A stretch of DNA of 64,000 bases from Sulfurospirillum sp. SCADC (GCF_000743525.1 NZ_JQGK01000014.1:33236-97235); one strand, 5' to 3'; positions 1 through 9,812 are shown, numbered from the stretch's first letter. Translations and numbers: made by a program. The notes: a model not told the origin generated them from the sequence alone.

Positions 1-269
1 TCACGGCTATCTCTAAACCCAGTCGTTTAGATGTTTACCTTCCAGAGAATGTTATTGGAAAAATTACGTTTGAAGACCATTACATGTACACTGAAAAAGA
101 GCTTGAAAATCTTCTGTTAGAACACAATGCCACAACCATTTTAACCACCCAAAAAGATGCGGTCAAAATGTCAACGTTCGATATTCCACTCTCCATTCTC
201 AAACTTGAAATCGAAATCTTCCCCGAAACACTCGCTAAAATCAACACACTTTTAGCTCCTAAACGCTAA
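1..269 (+). CDS. lpxK: Tetraacyldisaccharide 4'-kinase LpxK, 3' end only
   Basis: The gene is cut by the left window edge; codons are in frame from base 3 and end at the TAA at 267-269. About 88 C-terminal residues remain. They read AISKPSR, then a D-H pair, and later TTQKDAVK, which matches the C-terminal lobe of LpxK (TTEKDAVK in the family). LpxK phosphorylates the 4' position of the lipid A disaccharide at the inner membrane. A one-mismatch copy of the TTACATGTAA palindrome lies at 80-89. An internal ATG at 84 is not the start, because the family match continues upstream of it. argB follows after 33 bp. Confidence 0.8.
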   Translation, partial: TAISKPSRLDVYLPENVIGKITFEDHYMYTEKELENLLLEHNATTILTTQKDAVKMSTFDIPLSILKLEIEIFPETLAKINTLLAPKR

Positions 270-302
270 AATAAGGCTTTAACCTTTACGCAAGGATTTG
301 CT

Positions 303-1154
303 GTGCAACATAAAATACACCAAGCACAAATCTTGATGGACGCATTGCCGTACATTAAACTTTTCAATAAAAAAACCATTGTGATCAAATACGGTGGCGC
401 CGCACAAATTAACCCCGAACTCAAAGAGCAGTTTGCAAAAGACATTGTTCTACTCTATCTTGTGGGCATTAAACCAATCATCGTCCACGGTGGTGGCAAA
501 AAGATCAATGCCCTCTTAGATAAACTCGAAGTAAAAAGTAACTTTGTGGATGGTCTTCGTGTGACGGACGATCAAGTGATGGAAGTCGTTGAAATGGTGC
601 TGAGTGGAAGCATCAACAAAGAGATCACCACACTTCTCAATCACCATGGTGCGAAAGCGATTGGGATTACAGGAAAAGATGCCAATTTTATCCACGCAAA
701 ACCGATGGATAATGGCAAATACGGTCTTGTGGGCGACATTACCAAAATCGATAAAAAAGTACTCAAACACCTCATTCGTGAAAAATTTATCCCCGTTATT
801 GCCCCTATTGCTGCAGGAGATGATGTGGATCATCCAGGCTATAACATCAATGCAGACCTCGCTGCGAGTAAAATCGCGGTGGCAATGAAAGCCAAAAAAA
901 TCATCTTTCTAACCGACACCCTAGGTGTGCTTGATAAAGAAGGCAATCTCATCTCAAGCCTCGATAAAACAAAAATCAAAGCGCTAAAAAAAGATGGCAC
1001 GATCAGCGGCGGCATGATCCCCAAACTAGACGCCTGCTTAGAAACGATTCGTGGTGGGGTTGAATGCGCGCACATCATTGATGGAAGAGTGCAACACTCC
1101 ATTTTACTAGAGCTTTTTACCAAAGATGGTATCGGCACGATCATTAAAGAATAA
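303..1154 (+). CDS. argB: Acetylglutamate kinase
   Basis: ArgB phosphorylates N-acetylglutamate in the second step of arginine synthesis. The 283-residue length and the amino-acid-kinase motifs fit: KYGGAA near residue 29, VHGGGKKIN near 60, and the C-terminal segment GTISGGMIPK. It starts at GTG (303-305), since no earlier start fits the family N-terminus. The next gene, thrC, begins 13 bp after its stop, so lpxK, argB, thrC and kdsB are probably co-transcribed even though their pathways are unrelated. Nothing odd was seen. Confidence 0.95.
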   Translation: MQHKIHQAQILMDALPYIKLFNKKTIVIKYGGAAQINPELKEQFAKDIVLLYLVGIKPIIVHGGGKKINALLDKLEVKSNFVDGLRVTDDQVMEVVEMVLSGSINKEITTLLNHHGAKAIGITGKDANFIHAKPMDNGKYGLVGDITKIDKKVLKHLIREKFIPVIAPIAAGDDVDHPGYNINADLAASKIAVAMKAKKIIFLTDTLGVLDKEGNLISSLDKTKIKALKKDGTISGGMIPKLDACLETIRGGVECAHIIDGRVQHSILLELFTKDGIGTIIKE

Positions 1155-1167
1155 AGAAGGAAATTGT

Positions 1168-2664
1168 ATGTTTATAGAAACCAGAGGTAATGACGGGCAA
1201 AGACCTAATAAAGTTCCCTTTTCATTTGCTATTTTAAATCCAAGTGCCAGCTTTGGTGGACTCTATGTTCCTGAGAACTTACCTAAAATTGATACCGTTT
1301 TTTTAGAAAAAGCTTCAAAAAAAAGCTACAAAGAGATCACGCTGGACATTTTAAGACTCTTTGACATCGACATTGAAGAAGAGGTGATGCAAGAAGCAGT
1401 GGCGTTGTATGACGCATTTGATGATGCTAGTGAGCCTACGCCGTTATCGCAAATTGAAGAAGACCTTTTTGTAAACGAGCTCTATCATGGTCCAACGCGC
1501 GCCTTTAAAGATATGGCGCTGCAACCTTTTGGTTACATTCTCTCCCATCTTGCCCAAAAGCTGAATGAGAAGTACCTCATTTTAGCGGCAACCAGTGGCG
1601 ATACAGGTCCTGCTACACTTGATACCTTTGCCAATAAACCCAATATCAACGTCGTCTGTCTCTATCCTGATGGCGGAACCAGCGATGTACAACGCCTTCA
1701 AATGACAACCCAAAAAAGCCCCAACCTAAAAATCATCGGCATTCATGGGAACTTTGATGACGCTCAAAATGCACTCAAAAGCCTGCTCGCCTCTTCTAGC
1801 TTTAAAGAGGCACTCCATGCGAAAAATATCAAACTGAGTGCTGCCAATTCGGTCAATTTTGGACGCATTATTTTCCAAATTATCTACCATATTTACGCCT
1901 ATGTTGCGTTACTTAAACAGGATAAAGTCGAACTGGGGAAACCTTTTTACACGATCATTCCAAGTGGTAATTTTGGAAATGCTTTGGGAGCGTATTATGC
2001 GAAAAAGATGGGGTTACCGATTGAGAAAATTCTAATCGCTTCTAACATCAACAATATCCTCACCGATCTTATCACGACAGGTGTATACGATCTTCGCAAC
2101 CGAAGTCTGCTTCAAACAATCTCTCCTGCGATGGACATCTTGATCTCATCGAATGTTGAGCGTGTTTTGTTTGATAAATTTGGAGCCGTTCGTACCAAAG
2201 AGCTGATGGACGACCTTAAAGAGAAGAAGATTTATACACTCAGTAAAGAAGAACTTGCGCACTTACAAGAAGATTTTGAAGCCGTTTACTCCGATGATAG
2301 CTTTGGCAAAGCGCAAATCAAGCATTACGCCGATCAAGGCTACATCATGGATCCACACACCGCAACATGCCTCAAAGCCTACAAAGAGCTCAAAACCAAA
2401 CCACTTCCTTGTGTACTGTGCTCTACCGCAGAATGGACGAAATTTGCCCCAACCATGTTCAATGCCATCCAACAAAATAGTATCAAATACAGCGATAAAG
2501 AGGCACTTGAAGGCATTAGCACATCCTTACATGTAAAGATTCCAAAGTGCATCAGCGCTTTGTTTAACGAGTCTGTCATGCACGATAAAATCGTTCAAAA
2601 AGAAGGCATTGAAGCGGAGATTTTTGATTTTTTGAACCTTACATGTAAAAAGGAATGCCAGTGA
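1168..2664 (+). CDS. thrC: Threonine synthase
   Basis: This PLP enzyme converts O-phosphohomoserine to threonine. The chosen start is the ATG at 1168, preceded by AGAAGGA; a GTG 42 bp upstream overlaps argB and adds 14 residues that do not look like the family. The product is 498 residues. The PLP lysine lies in GPTRAFKDMAL, with SGDTGPA and the glycine loop SGNFGN following. Two palindrome copies lie inside the gene. One gives SLHVKIP (2527-2536). The second, at 2639-2648, gives LTCKK at the extreme C-terminus and directly abuts the ribosome-binding site of kdsB, which overlaps the thrC end by 10 bp. Confidence 0.95.
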   Translation: MFIETRGNDGQRPNKVPFSFAILNPSASFGGLYVPENLPKIDTVFLEKASKKSYKEITLDILRLFDIDIEEEVMQEAVALYDAFDDASEPTPLSQIEEDLFVNELYHGPTRAFKDMALQPFGYILSHLAQKLNEKYLILAATSGDTGPATLDTFANKPNINVVCLYPDGGTSDVQRLQMTTQKSPNLKIIGIHGNFDDAQNALKSLLASSSFKEALHAKNIKLSAANSVNFGRIIFQIIYHIYAYVALLKQDKVELGKPFYTIIPSGNFGNALGAYYAKKMGLPIEKILIASNINNILTDLITTGVYDLRNRSLLQTISPAMDILISSNVERVLFDKFGAVRTKELMDDLKEKKIYTLSKEELAHLQEDFEAVYSDDSFGKAQIKHYADQGYIMDPHTATCLKAYKELKTKPLPCVLCSTAEWTKFAPTMFNAIQQNSIKYSDKEALEGISTSLHVKIPKCISALFNESVMHDKIVQKEGIEAEIFDFLNLTCKKECQ

Positions 2665-3368
2665 TTATTATCCCAGCACGCCTTGCTTCCACGCGTTTTC
2701 CTAGTAAAATCTTAGCCGATATTCACGGGCTTCCGATGGTCATTGCCACGGCAAAACGCGTGCAAAATCTGGATGATGTCGCCATTGCCGCCGACACGGA
2801 AGAAGTCGTAACACTCGCACAAAAGCATGGTTTTAAAGCGATTTTGACTTCACAAGATCACCAAAGTGGAACAGATCGTATCAATGAAGCGGCGACAAAA
2901 CTAAACCTTCCTGAAGATGAGATCATTATCAACGTCCAAGCCGACGAGCCCTTCATCGAAGAAGCCGTGGTGAAAAGCGTGATTGAGCGCGCAAAAAAAA
3001 CAGAGGCGATGATAACGAGTGCCTGCAAAAAGATCGATCTTTTACATGTAAAAGATCCTAACCTGGTTAAAGTCATTTTAGACGTCCATGGAAATGCCAT
3101 TTATTTTTCACGAAGTGCCATTCCCTATGATCGCGAAGGTGAATTTGAAGGTTATTTTGGACACTTGGGCATTTACGCATTTCGTAAAAAGGCGCTTGAA
3201 ACATTTTGCGCCCTTCCCTACGCACCCATCGAGCATATCGAAAAATTAGAGCAACTGCGTGCCATCTACCACGGATATAACATTGCGATGGAAGAAGTGC
3301 AAAGTCAAAGTTTTGGAATCGACACACCCGAAGATTTAGAAAAAGCATTAGCCTTTTTTACAAAATAG
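2655..3368 (+). CDS. kdsB: CMP-KDO synthetase (3-deoxy-manno-octulosonate cytidylyltransferase)
   Basis: KdsB activates KDO with CTP for lipopolysaccharide inner-core synthesis. The 237-residue protein begins MPVIIIPARLASTRFPSK, the nucleotide-binding loop of the family, and carries NVQADEPFI near residue 95. The ATG at 2655 overlaps the 3' end of thrC, and AAAAAGGA, created partly by the palindrome at 2639-2648, is its ribosome-binding site. A further palindrome (3042-3051) encodes LHVK. The 3' end overlaps the convergent gene at 3358-3648 by 11 bp. Confidence 0.95.
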   Translation: MPVIIIPARLASTRFPSKILADIHGLPMVIATAKRVQNLDDVAIAADTEEVVTLAQKHGFKAILTSQDHQSGTDRINEAATKLNLPEDEIIINVQADEPFIEEAVVKSVIERAKKTEAMITSACKKIDLLHVKDPNLVKVILDVHGNAIYFSRSAIPYDREGEFEGYFGHLGIYAFRKKALETFCALPYAPIEHIEKLEQLRAIYHGYNIAMEEVQSQSFGIDTPEDLEKALAFFTK

Positions 3369-3648
3369 CCTCTTCAAACGTTTGATGAAGCGTATCATAC
3401 ACATACGCTTCCATTTTGTTTTCGCCCACTTGAAACATCAACTTACACGACGCAAACCCTGATTTTAAAAGCCCTTTTTCGACCACTTCTAAAATAAAAG
3501 CTCGTGTGCTAAACAGATGCGTTGTCGTATTGCCCTCATACGCAAATGATTCTCCCTCAATGGGTGTAAATCCCTCTTTTTTAAGATGCTTTTCAAACAC
3601 CACTTTCTCTTTCAAACCTTCAACATCAACGATCAGTATAACCTTCAT
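3358..3648 (-). CDS. Small conserved-looking protein of unknown function
   Basis: This is a 96-residue soluble protein with no signal peptide or membrane segment. It begins MKVILIVDVEGLKEK and contains an FxxHLKKEGF segment, two cysteine-free halves and mixed beta-alpha character, suggesting a small ferredoxin-like fold. That fold is inference only. Its ATG follows the TAG of dsbD without a gap, so it is probably translated from the dsbD transcript. The 3' end overlaps kdsB by 11 bp on the opposite strand. The family was not recognised and no function is proposed. Confidence 0.7.
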   Translation of the reverse strand: MKVILIVDVEGLKEKVVFEKHLKKEGFTPIEGESFAYEGNTTTHLFSTRAFILEVVEKGLLKSGFASCKLMFQVGENKMEAYVYDTLHQTFEEAIL

Positions 3649-5391
3649 CTACATCCCTACTTTTTCTAAATGTGCCAAAAATTCATCAGCATTTTTAAAT
3701 CCTGCTAAACGAAACTCGCTCACCTCTTTGCCCTTTTTGAAAAACAAAATAGCAGGAGGCCCATAAATCGTAAAGGCTTTTTGCAACGCCTTATCATCAT
3801 CGCTATTTTTGGTCACATCGGCTTTTAAAAGCGTGAATTTTTCAAGCTTTGCTTTGACCCTGGGATCGCTAAAGGTAAATTGCTCAAACTCAACGCAGTT
3901 CACACACCAGTCAGCATAAAAGTCCAACATCACAGGTTTTTGGGCATTTTTTAACGCCAGATTCAGCTCTTCAAGCGTTTTGATCTTCGTAAAGGGTGAT
4001 GGAGATGGCGCAACACTTGAACTCTCTTTGGCCGTAAACTTCTCAAAAGGGGCTAAGGGATTGGTCGCACCGCTTAAAAAGCCGACCAAAAGTGCCACAC
4101 CATACACAAGCGCCATAAATAAAATACTTTTGAGCACTTTTTGCCACCCTTTGGTCTGCTCGCTAAAGGATTCTAACGCACCAAAATAGATGGAACTGCT
4201 GATGATAAGCACCGCCCACAAGGACATGCTCACAAAAGCTGGGATGATGCGTGAGAGCATCCAAATGGCAACGCCGAGTAACATCACGCCAAAAAATGCG
4301 GTGATATTTTGCATCCAAACACCAGGACGAGGCATATAACGCCCTGCCGTTGTGCCAATGAGCAGCAGTGGAACGCCCATGCCAAGACTCATCACAAACA
4401 GTGCGCTTCCACCCAAAAGGGCATCACCGCTTTGACCTATGTAAATGAGTGCACCTGCAAGCGGAGCTGCGACACAAGGACCTACGATCAATGCCGATAA
4501 AAAGCCCATCACCGCAATACCAAAGACACCTTGGGTTTGGGCTTCTCCTGTTTTTTTATTGACCCTATTTTGAATGAAACTTGGCATCTTAATCTCATAA
4601 AAACCAAACATTGAGAAGGCCAAAATCACAAAGAGAGCACTAAACATTCCAATGATCCAAGGATGTTGCATCGATGCTTGCAAATTTGCACCAAACAGTG
4701 CCGCAAGTACTCCTGCAATGGTGTACGCTAAGGACATCGCAAGGACATAGACCAAAGAGAGCCAAAACCCTTTTTTGGCACTCATCGAAACGCTGGGTTG
4801 CGAGACGATGATCGAAGAGAGGATGGGAATCATCGGAAAAATACAGGGGGTTAAAGAGAGTAAAAGTCCAAATCCAAAGAAACTCAGGAGTACCAACATA
4901 ACATCGCCACTCATAAAGCTTCGAGCAATCACATCTTGCTCGGAGAGTGACGCAGCACTGCCACCTCCTTTGAGTTTAAAGGTAAATTCTTTGGTGATAG
5001 GTTGATAGCAAATGCCCATCTCAGAGCAGCCTTGATACGAAAAACTGAGCGTAAAGCTACCTTTTTTGACCTCGTTCTCAAGCAAGCTTTGAGGGACAAA
5101 CAGCTCAAAAGATTGACGTTGGGTCATTGCATCGTGAAAATACTCTGCTTTGGGACGCTCAATCCACTGCGTCAAATCAAGTGTTTTAGGCTTCGTAAGC
5201 TCTAAACTAATTTTGTCATCGTAAAGGTAAATTTTTTCCCCCAACATAACGTTGATCATCACACCTTGACTACTGTGCGTCGCGGTGACATTAAAAGCCT
5301 CTTCAGGCGTTAGGAGTTTAGGTTTTTCAACACCAAAAAGTGTGACCATGAGGAGAAAAAAGAGAGAGAGAAAGCGTATCGGCTGTTGCAC
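3649..5391 (-). CDS. dsbD: Thiol:disulfide interchange protein DsbD
   Basis: DsbD carries reducing equivalents from cytoplasmic thioredoxin across the inner membrane to periplasmic thiol proteins. The 580 residues show all three family parts. An N-terminal signal peptide is followed by the alpha domain, whose cysteine pair lies in GCSEMGIC near residue 126. About eight membrane helices follow with cysteines in LTPCIFP and GPCVAAPLAG. The C-terminal thioredoxin domain has the active site WCVNC near residue 502. It is upstream of, and contiguous with, the small gene at 3358-3648. In this lineage DsbD often serves cytochrome c maturation. Confidence 0.95.
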   Translation of the reverse strand: MQQPIRFLSLFFLLMVTLFGVEKPKLLTPEEAFNVTATHSSQGVMINVMLGEKIYLYDDKISLELTKPKTLDLTQWIERPKAEYFHDAMTQRQSFELFVPQSLLENEVKKGSFTLSFSYQGCSEMGICYQPITKEFTFKLKGGGSAASLSEQDVIARSFMSGDVMLVLLSFFGFGLLLSLTPCIFPMIPILSSIIVSQPSVSMSAKKGFWLSLVYVLAMSLAYTIAGVLAALFGANLQASMQHPWIIGMFSALFVILAFSMFGFYEIKMPSFIQNRVNKKTGEAQTQGVFGIAVMGFLSALIVGPCVAAPLAGALIYIGQSGDALLGGSALFVMSLGMGVPLLLIGTTAGRYMPRPGVWMQNITAFFGVMLLGVAIWMLSRIIPAFVSMSLWAVLIISSSIYFGALESFSEQTKGWQKVLKSILFMALVYGVALLVGFLSGATNPLAPFEKFTAKESSSVAPSPSPFTKIKTLEELNLALKNAQKPVMLDFYADWCVNCVEFEQFTFSDPRVKAKLEKFTLLKADVTKNSDDDKALQKAFTIYGPPAILFFKKGKEVSEFRLAGFKNADEFLAHLEKVGM

Positions 5392-5504
5392 AAAATCACC
5401 TTTGGTAAAATTTTTCTTTATTGTAGCAAAGAAGCCTAAATGTTTTTTAAATTACAACGATTTTTGGAGTATCATATCTTTACATGTAAAAGCAGGAGTA
5501 CGCC

Positions 5505-6386
5505 GTGGGCAAAAAGAAAAAAGAGAAAGCGCTCTTTCAAAATGAAGAGATTGTGGGAGCCAAAGAGAAAGACGATAAAGTCCAAGTTTGGATTAAAAAA
5601 AGTGAACTTAAATATGAAAAAGAGCTCAAAAGACTTCAAATTGAGCTTCTGAAATTTCAAAACCATGTCAAAGATCAAGGGCTAAAAGTACTCATTCTCA
5701 TCGAAGGGCGTGACGCTGCAGGCAAAGGTGGAACGATCAAGCGCATTACAGAACACTTAAATCCTAGAGGTGCGCGCATTGTAGCGCTCGCCAAACCCTC
5801 TGACACCGAACGCTCTCAATGGTATTTTCAACGCTACACAGCGCATTTGCCCTCAGCTGGAGAGATCGTCCTTTTTGATCGATCATGGTATAACCGAGCA
5901 GGCGTGGAACCGGTGATGGGCTTTTGTAGCCAAGAAGAGCATAAAGAGTTTTTGAGAGAGGTGCCAAAATTTGAAACGATGTTGGTCAATTCGGGCATCA
6001 TTTTGTTTAAATTTTATTTCTCTGTAGGGAAAGAAGAGCAAGCCAAACGCTTTCATGAGCGCAAAATTGACCCACTCAAACAATTTAAACTCTCCCCTGT
6101 TGATGAAAAATCTCAAGAGTTGTGGGATCAATATACCGTAGCAAAATACTCAATGCTCCTAGCCTCCAATAACCCTCGTGCTCCATGGACCATTGTTCTC
6201 TCTGACGATAAAAAAAGAGCACGTCTAAATACCATCAAATACATCTTAAGAAATGTTGACTACCCCGATAAAATTAAGAAGAAACACCTTCATATGGAAG
6301 AGGATATTATTCGTACGGCAAAGCAGGAAATAGAGATTATGGAGAAAAGCTTACCCAATGAGAATCTTTCACACCTAAATGGATAA
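5505..6386 (+). CDS. ppk2: Polyphosphate kinase 2
   Basis: PPK2 enzymes use polyphosphate to phosphorylate nucleotides. The 293-residue single-domain protein has the Walker A loop GRDAAGKGG at residues 68-76 and the Walker B-like FDRSWYNR near 127, with a basic lid (ERSQWYFQRY) between them. It starts at GTG 5505 after GCAGGAG; the N-terminus is very lysine-rich. A palindrome copy lies 16 bp before the start, overlapping the likely leader. The sequence does not settle whether the preferred acceptor is a mono- or diphosphate nucleotide. Confidence 0.92.
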   Translation: MGKKKKEKALFQNEEIVGAKEKDDKVQVWIKKSELKYEKELKRLQIELLKFQNHVKDQGLKVLILIEGRDAAGKGGTIKRITEHLNPRGARIVALAKPSDTERSQWYFQRYTAHLPSAGEIVLFDRSWYNRAGVEPVMGFCSQEEHKEFLREVPKFETMLVNSGIILFKFYFSVGKEEQAKRFHERKIDPLKQFKLSPVDEKSQELWDQYTVAKYSMLLASNNPRAPWTIVLSDDKKRARLNTIKYILRNVDYPDKIKKKHLHMEEDIIRTAKQEIEIMEKSLPNENLSHLNG

Positions 6387-6404
6387 GCGTTACATGTAAG
6401 AAGG

Positions 6405-6428
6405 TGACCTAGCCAAGTGGCTAGGTCA
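6405..6428. terminator. Bidirectional hairpin between ppk2 and dnaK
   Basis: A perfect 10-bp stem, TGACCTAGCC / GGCTAGGTCA, closes a 4-nt loop between the convergent ppk2 and dnaK genes. On the plus strand a T-run follows a few bases later; on the minus strand the T-run is weak. A palindrome copy sits beside it at 6390-6399. Confidence 0.7.
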
Positions 6429-6439
6429 TTAAGCGTTTT

Positions 6440-8326
6440 TTACTCAACTTCAGCGTCGATGACGTCATCATCTTTTTTAGCTTTTGGTTTTTCACCGCCA
6501 GAGCCACCCGCTTCACCTTGATCTTTTTTGTACATCGCTTCTGCGAGTTTATGACTTGCTTCGCTCAAAGATTTGACTTTCGCATCAATCTCTTCTTTGG
6601 TAGCACTCTCATTGCTAAGAACATCTTTAAGCGCTTTGAGTTCTGCTTCGATTTTTGCTTTTTCTTCAGCGCTGATTGCATCGCCCATTTCACCTAACGA
6701 TTTCTCTGTTTGGTGAGCCAGCGCGTCCGCTTGATTTCTCGCATCAACCGCTTCTTTACGTTTTTTGTCTTCTTCTTTGTGAAGCTCAGCATCTTTCACC
6801 ATTTTTTCGATTTCAGCATCGTCAAGTCCTGAACTACCAGAGATTTTGATCTCTTGCGCTTTTCCTGTTGCTTTGTCTTTTGCAGATACTGTCAAGATAC
6901 CGTTCGCATCGATGTCAAACGCCACTTCGATTTGTGGAACACCTCTTGGTGCTGGAGGGATGCTCTCAAGGTTAAATTGACCAAGTGATTTGTTATCTCT
7001 TGCAAATTCACGCTCGCCTTGTAGGGCATGAATGGTAACCGCTGGTTGGTTATCTTCTGCTGTTGAGAAGACTTGAGATTTTTTAACAGGAATCGTTGTA
7101 CCTTTTTCGATGAGCTTCGTCATAACACCACCCAACGTCTCAATACCAAGGCTTAGAGGCGTAACATCTAAAAGAAGAATATCTTTGACATCACCCTTAA
7201 TAACTGCACCTTGAATCGCCGCACCAATCGCTACAACTTCATCAGGGTTTACTGATTTGTTTAGCTCTTTCTCAAAGAACTCTTTGACTTTTTGCTGAAC
7301 CAAAGGAACACGTGTTGATCCACCGACCATAACAATCTCTTTGATTTCACCTTTTTTAAGGTCAGAATCATTGACAACTTCTTTGATTTTTTTAATCGTA
7401 AGTGCGACTAAATCTTCGATCATTGACTCAAATTTTGCACGGGTTAGTTTTTTAACCAAGTGTTTTGGACCCGTTGCATCCGCCGTGATAAACGGTAAGT
7501 TTACCTCTGTCTCATTGGATGAAGAAAGCTCTTTTTTAGCATTTTCAGCCGCTTCTTTAAGTCTTTGAAGAGCCATAACATCTGATTTGAGGTCAATGCC
7601 ATTGTCATTTTTAAATTCAGCAACTAACCAGTCGATGAGTCTATTATCGAAGTCATCACCACCTAAGAAAGCGTCACCACCGGTTGCCAAAACTTCAACA
7701 ACATTGTCACCCGTTTCTAGAACAGTAACGTCAAATGTTCCACCACCCAAGTCGTAAACAACGATTTTTTCAGCCTCTTTTTTATCTAAACCATAAGAAA
7801 GTGCTGCAGCTGTTGGCTCGTTGATGATACGAAGAACGTTAAGTCCTGCGATCGTACCAGCCTCTTTTGTTGCTTTTCTCTGAGAGTCGTTAAAGTACGC
7901 AGGAACCGTAATAACTGCATCCGTTACTTCTTCACCCAGATACGCTTCTGCATCTTCTTTAAGTTTCATCAACACTTTTGCGCTGATCTCTTGTGGCGTA
8001 TAGACTTTGCCATCGATTTCAATCGCGCAGGCACCATTTCGATCTACAACCGCATACGGAAGACGTTTTTTAGCTTCGTTTGCTTTGTCTTCGTTGCTCA
8101 TAAGACCCATAATTCTTTTAATAGAATAGATGGTTCTTTTTGGATTGGTAACCGCTTGACGTTTCGCCGTATCACCGACTAAAACCTCTTCTTTATCGGT
8201 AAATGCAACCACAGAAGGCGTTGTATTTTTACCCTCTTTATTGGGTATAACTTTACTCTCACCGCGCTCATAGACAGAGACGCATGAATTTGTTGTTCCA
8301 AGATCAATTCCTATAACTTTTCCCAT
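6440..8326 (-). CDS. dnaK: Chaperone DnaK (Hsp70)
   Basis: This 628-residue Hsp70 starts [16 protein letters not shown] and has the phosphate loop [15 protein letters not shown], the hydrophobic linker [13 protein letters not shown] type (here [12 protein letters not shown]), and a C-terminus ending in [10 protein letters not shown]. It folds client proteins with GrpE and a DnaJ-type partner; a CbpA-type J protein is encoded at 28933-29829. It is the last gene of hrcA-grpE-dnaK and is separated from grpE by 110 bp that holds a copy of the 63-bp structured repeat. It contains no TTACATGTAA copy. Confidence 0.98.
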   Translation of the reverse strand: MGKVIGIDLGTTNSCVSVYERGESKVIPNKEGKNTTPSVVAFTDKEEVLVGDTAKRQAVTNPKRTIYSIKRIMGLMSNEDKANEAKKRLPYAVVDRNGACAIEIDGKVYTPQEISAKVLMKLKEDAEAYLGEEVTDAVITVPAYFNDSQRKATKEAGTIAGLNVLRIINEPTAAALSYGLDKKEAEKIVVYDLGGGTFDVTVLETGDNVVEVLATGGDAFLGGDDFDNRLIDWLVAEFKNDNGIDLKSDVMALQRLKEAAENAKKELSSSNETEVNLPFITADATGPKHLVKKLTRAKFESMIEDLVALTIKKIKEVVNDSDLKKGEIKEIVMVGGSTRVPLVQQKVKEFFEKELNKSVNPDEVVAIGAAIQGAVIKGDVKDILLLDVTPLSLGIETLGGVMTKLIEKGTTIPVKKSQVFSTAEDNQPAVTIHALQGEREFARDNKSLGQFNLESIPPAPRGVPQIEVAFDIDANGILTVSAKDKATGKAQEIKISGSSGLDDAEIEKMVKDAELHKEEDKKRKEAVDARNQADALAHQTEKSLGEMGDAISAEEKAKIEAELKALKDVLSNESATKEEIDAKVKSLSEASHKLAEAMYKKDQGEAGGSGGEKPKAKKDDDVIDAEVE

Positions 8327-8370
8327 TTTTTATCCTTTTACTTTAATTTTGATTTTAATACGCCAACAGA

Positions 8371-8433
8371 GCAAAGCTCTTTTTGGCTATGTTAGCCACT
8401 GGGGCGCTAAAGCTAGCCGACACGTCGGCAGAA
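8371..8433 (-). repeat. 63-bp structured intergenic repeat, copy A
   Basis: This is one of three related copies (others at 26842-26904 and 48588-48649). Read on the minus strand it starts 3 bases after the grpE stop with TTCTGCC, forms the hairpin GCCGA-CACG-TCGGC, continues through the conserved core AGCTTTAGCGCC, then a GCC-N5-GGC mini-stem, and ends GAGCTTTGC. The hairpin loop and arms differ from the other copies but keep pairing. It lies between grpE and dnaK, where it may set the relative amounts of the two proteins. Confidence 0.8.
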
Positions 8434-8436
8434 ATT

Positions 8437-9003
8437 TTACTTAACAATACTGACCATTGCTGGTCTTAAAATACGATCTTTGATTTTGTAGCCTTTTTGG
8501 AAAACTTGCAAAATCTCACCTGAACCTTTTTCATCGCTCTCTAATTGCATCACTGCTTCATGGAAGTTTGGATCAAATGTTCCATCAATTGCAACTAATT
8601 CAACGCCATGTTTTTCAAACGCTTTTCGAAATTGCTCAATGGTTAAACCCAAGCCCTCTTTGACTTTTTCTAAAAGTTCACCACGCTCAATCTCCGCGTT
8701 GCTTCCTGCTAAAATGGCCATCTCCAACGAGTCAATGACAGGTAAAAGATCGCGTGCAAAGACTTCATGTGCATACGAAATCGCTTGCATTTTCTCTTTT
8801 TCCAAACGTCGTTTCATATTGTCAAAATCAGCATTAGCTCGTAAATACCGATCTTCAAGTTCAGCCACTTTGGATTGGAGCTCCTCAAGTTCACTTTTTT
8901 GCTCGCACTCACACGCTAGCTCTTCCTCATTTTCAGAACACTCAGGAACTATCTCTGCAGAAACATCAGAGACACTCTGTTCCTCTTGTAGTTTTTCATC
9001 CAC
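8437..9003 (-). CDS. grpE: Nucleotide exchange factor GrpE
   Basis: GrpE releases ADP from DnaK. The 188-residue protein has an acidic, cysteine-containing N-terminal tail, a long heptad helix (LQSKVAELEDRYLRANADFDNMKRRLEKEK) typical of the dimer stalk, and the C-terminal beta domain ending GYKIKDRILRPAMVSIVK. It starts 3 bp after the hrcA stop, so the two are one transcript. The 63-bp repeat follows its stop codon almost immediately. Confidence 0.95.
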   Translation of the reverse strand: MDEKLQEEQSVSDVSAEIVPECSENEEELACECEQKSELEELQSKVAELEDRYLRANADFDNMKRRLEKEKMQAISYAHEVFARDLLPVIDSLEMAILAGSNAEIERGELLEKVKEGLGLTIEQFRKAFEKHGVELVAIDGTFDPNFHEAVMQLESDEKGSGEILQVFQKGYKIKDRILRPAMVSIVK

Positions 9004-9006
9004 GTT

Positions 9007-9810
9007 TTACTCCTTAACTTGATTAAAAAAATCTTCAAAATCACTCTCGATGCGACCAAAACAGAAAAGATCGACTGTTGTGTCTTCATCTTTGAGCTGT
9101 GCTTTTTGTTTGATAGCCATACATCCTTGCGGAACAAAGCCATCAAAGTAGAGTCCATCCATCATAGATTCTACAAAATGAAGTGTTTGAAACCGTTGGA
9201 TAAACGCCTCATTTTGGAGCTCTTGCGCGATGGAGTACATCGCTTTCTCACCTTCTTTTAAAATCGGTGCTTGTGAGAAAATGGCGGAGAGTTTTTCATG
9301 CAATTCATACAAGCCGACTTGGGCTGAAATATCTTTAAGTTCACGCATTTGACACCCCACAAGGCGTTGTAAAAACTGCTCCACTTTGGCATTAAACTTT
9401 AAAACAACCTCATGTTCATCAAAAACCAAAATCAAAAAACGATTCTGAACCGTTAACAACTCTTTAAAAGGCGAATTTGCTGTTTTTTCAACAATGCAAA
9501 AAAGGTTGTGTTCATGGGTCGAGCGTTTGATTTTATCGATATTCTTGATCTCCAAAGGATGCGTTAGGTCGAGCTTTTCTTGCCAATAGCCCATCAAGGC
9601 TTGGTGCGTTGGAACCCGTCCACCGCTTACATGTAACTGCTCAAGTGAGCCCACATCCGAGAGCTTTTTAAAGTAAATGCGTATCGTCGAAGGCGAAATA
9701 CCAAGGGTCATCTTCATCTGTAATTCAGAAGATCCTATAGGCATTCTTGATTTCAGGTAGGTTTGAATGATGGCATCTAAAATCAACGCTTGCTTCGAAG
9801 GTTTTTTCAT
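9007..9810 (-). CDS. hrcA: Heat-inducible transcription repressor HrcA
   Basis: HrcA represses class I heat-shock genes by binding CIRCE elements. The start chosen is ATG 9810 (MKKPSKQALILDAI); a GTG 9 bp upstream lies inside the CIRCE-like half-site. The 267-residue product is shorter than the roughly 340 residues usual for HrcA, as in other Campylobacterota. The N-terminal winged helix (GSSELQMKMTLGISPSTIRIYFKKLSDVGSL) is clear, and the inserted domain is reduced. A palindrome copy at 9627-9636 encodes LHVSGGR just after that domain. The promoter carries both HspR-type and CIRCE-type operators. Confidence 0.9.
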   Translation of the reverse strand: MKKPSKQALILDAIIQTYLKSRMPIGSSELQMKMTLGISPSTIRIYFKKLSDVGSLEQLHVSGGRVPTHQALMGYWQEKLDLTHPLEIKNIDKIKRSTHEHNLFCIVEKTANSPFKELLTVQNRFLILVFDEHEVVLKFNAKVEQFLQRLVGCQMRELKDISAQVGLYELHEKLSAIFSQAPILKEGEKAMYSIAQELQNEAFIQRFQTLHFVESMMDGLYFDGFVPQGCMAIKQKAQLKDEDTTVDLFCFGRIESDFEDFFNQVKE

Positions 9811-9812
9811 TT

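Noticed and set aside
516..833. 105-residue minus-strand ORF inside argB
   Set aside because: It lies wholly inside a well-supported gene and matches no family; a shadow frame.
8327..8436. The grpE-dnaK gap as a second heat-shock promoter
   Set aside because: No consensus -35/-10 or HAIR/CIRCE site was seen; the gap is largely the 63-bp repeat.
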